From Nitrospirota bacterium (GTDB lineage Bacteria > Nitrospirota > Thermodesulfovibrionia > UBA6902), in assembly GCA_015491705.1 (NCBI GenBank), contig WFVK01000055.1, positions 1-5,161 of the forward strand: a DNA stretch of 5,161 bases. The letters are read 5' to 3'. The notes under the pieces were generated by a model that saw only the letters and a program-made list of their open reading frames with translations, was not told the DNA's origin and ran no database searches. Made by a program: the position numbers and the translations under genes. Positions 5,075 to 5,161 of this stretch are shown in pieces. The stretch's first letter is position 1. Each line of letters begins with the position of its first letter.

Positions 5075-5161
5075 CCGGGAGGGGTTATTTTATAACATGC
5101 CGTGCTGAATATTTCCTCAGGGAATCGCAGATAAAGCTTTTCCGCCGGGCTCTCCGGCATG
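5059..5161 (-). CDS. Possible 3' end of an unidentified gene entering from the right edge (partial)
   Basis: A minus-strand frame is open from the window edge to a TAA at 5059-5061, about 33 codons. It begins MPESPAEKLYLRFPEEIF, which reads like ordinary protein with codon choice similar to the neighbours. Its last residues (PPGLPLT) are encoded by the palindromic repeat, as if an element had replaced the natural C-terminus. No homology is recognised. An ATG at 5160 has no visible upstream context, so whether it is a start cannot be told. It may equally be non-coding. Confidence 0.25.
   Translation of the reverse strand, partial: MPESPAEKLYLRFPEEIFSTACYKITPPGLPLT

Larger units (their letters stand above)
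4966..5158. mobile_element. Possible small non-autonomous element bounded by 16-bp terminal inverted repeats
   Basis: GCCGGAGAGCCCGGCG (4966-4981) is repeated as its exact reverse complement at 5143-5158. After one mismatch the pairing continues inward for four A/T pairs, giving 20 of 21. The 193-bp interval carries GGTTCAGGG repeats and a perfect 23-bp palindrome, and no complete gene. That composition is typical of MITE-like or REP-like intergenic elements. Pairing stops at the outer ends, as expected for element boundaries. The window ends 3 bp beyond the right arm, so target-site duplication cannot be tested. Each arm is itself a GCCGG/CCGGC mini-hairpin, which raises the chance of coincidental pairing. 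The right arm also lies within a possible partial gene. Confidence 0.4.

Noticed and set aside
1..5161. tRNA, rRNA, CRISPR array, transposase or phage genes
   Set aside because: None was seen on either strand: no cloverleaf-like segment, no regularly spaced repeat array, and no transposase or integrase motif.

Overview
The window reads as bacterial chromosome from an anaerobic or microaerophilic environmental lineage. My best guess is Nitrospirota or Desulfobacterota. This rests on a PEP-CTERM surface protein, an RpoN-type promoter, and a heme operon that uses radical SAM enzymes. No rRNA or other phylogenetic marker is present, so the placement is tentative. All genes I can support lie on the minus strand.

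Layout, left to right. A strong bidirectional hairpin terminator (51-90) closes a monocistronic PEP-CTERM/exosortase-substrate gene (111-752). The gene has a strong ribosome binding site and a near-consensus sigma-54 promoter (822-837). It is followed by about 530 bp of AT-rich, non-coding DNA. The first part of this (925-1086) holds repeated TGTAA/CCGACA-type boxes, placed where enhancer sites of an NtrC-type activator would lie. From 1087 to 1367 I see only an inverted repeat and a weak terminator for the next operon.

From 1368 to 4742 there is a compact three-gene operon, transcribed hemW, then an ahbD-like gene, then hemE, with gaps of 30 and 60 bp. HemE makes coproporphyrinogen III. The ahbD-like radical SAM/SPASM enzyme most resembles Fe-coproporphyrin III decarboxylase (heme synthase). 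HemW is a heme-trafficking radical SAM protein, not a coproporphyrinogen oxidase. Together they suggest a route in which HemE supplies coproporphyrin and AhbD performs the final decarboxylations, with no siroheme branch and no HemN/HemF. Oxidase and ferrochelatase genes are not in this window.

The right end (about 4743-5161) has no convincing complete gene. It contains a possible plus-strand sigma-70 promoter, GGTTCAGGG-type repeats, a perfect 23-bp palindrome, and 16-bp inverted repeats at 4966-4981 and 5143-5158. The latter could bound a small non-autonomous repeat element. A short open frame entering from the right edge (to 5059) may be the 3' end of another minus-strand gene whose tail is encoded by the palindromic repeat.
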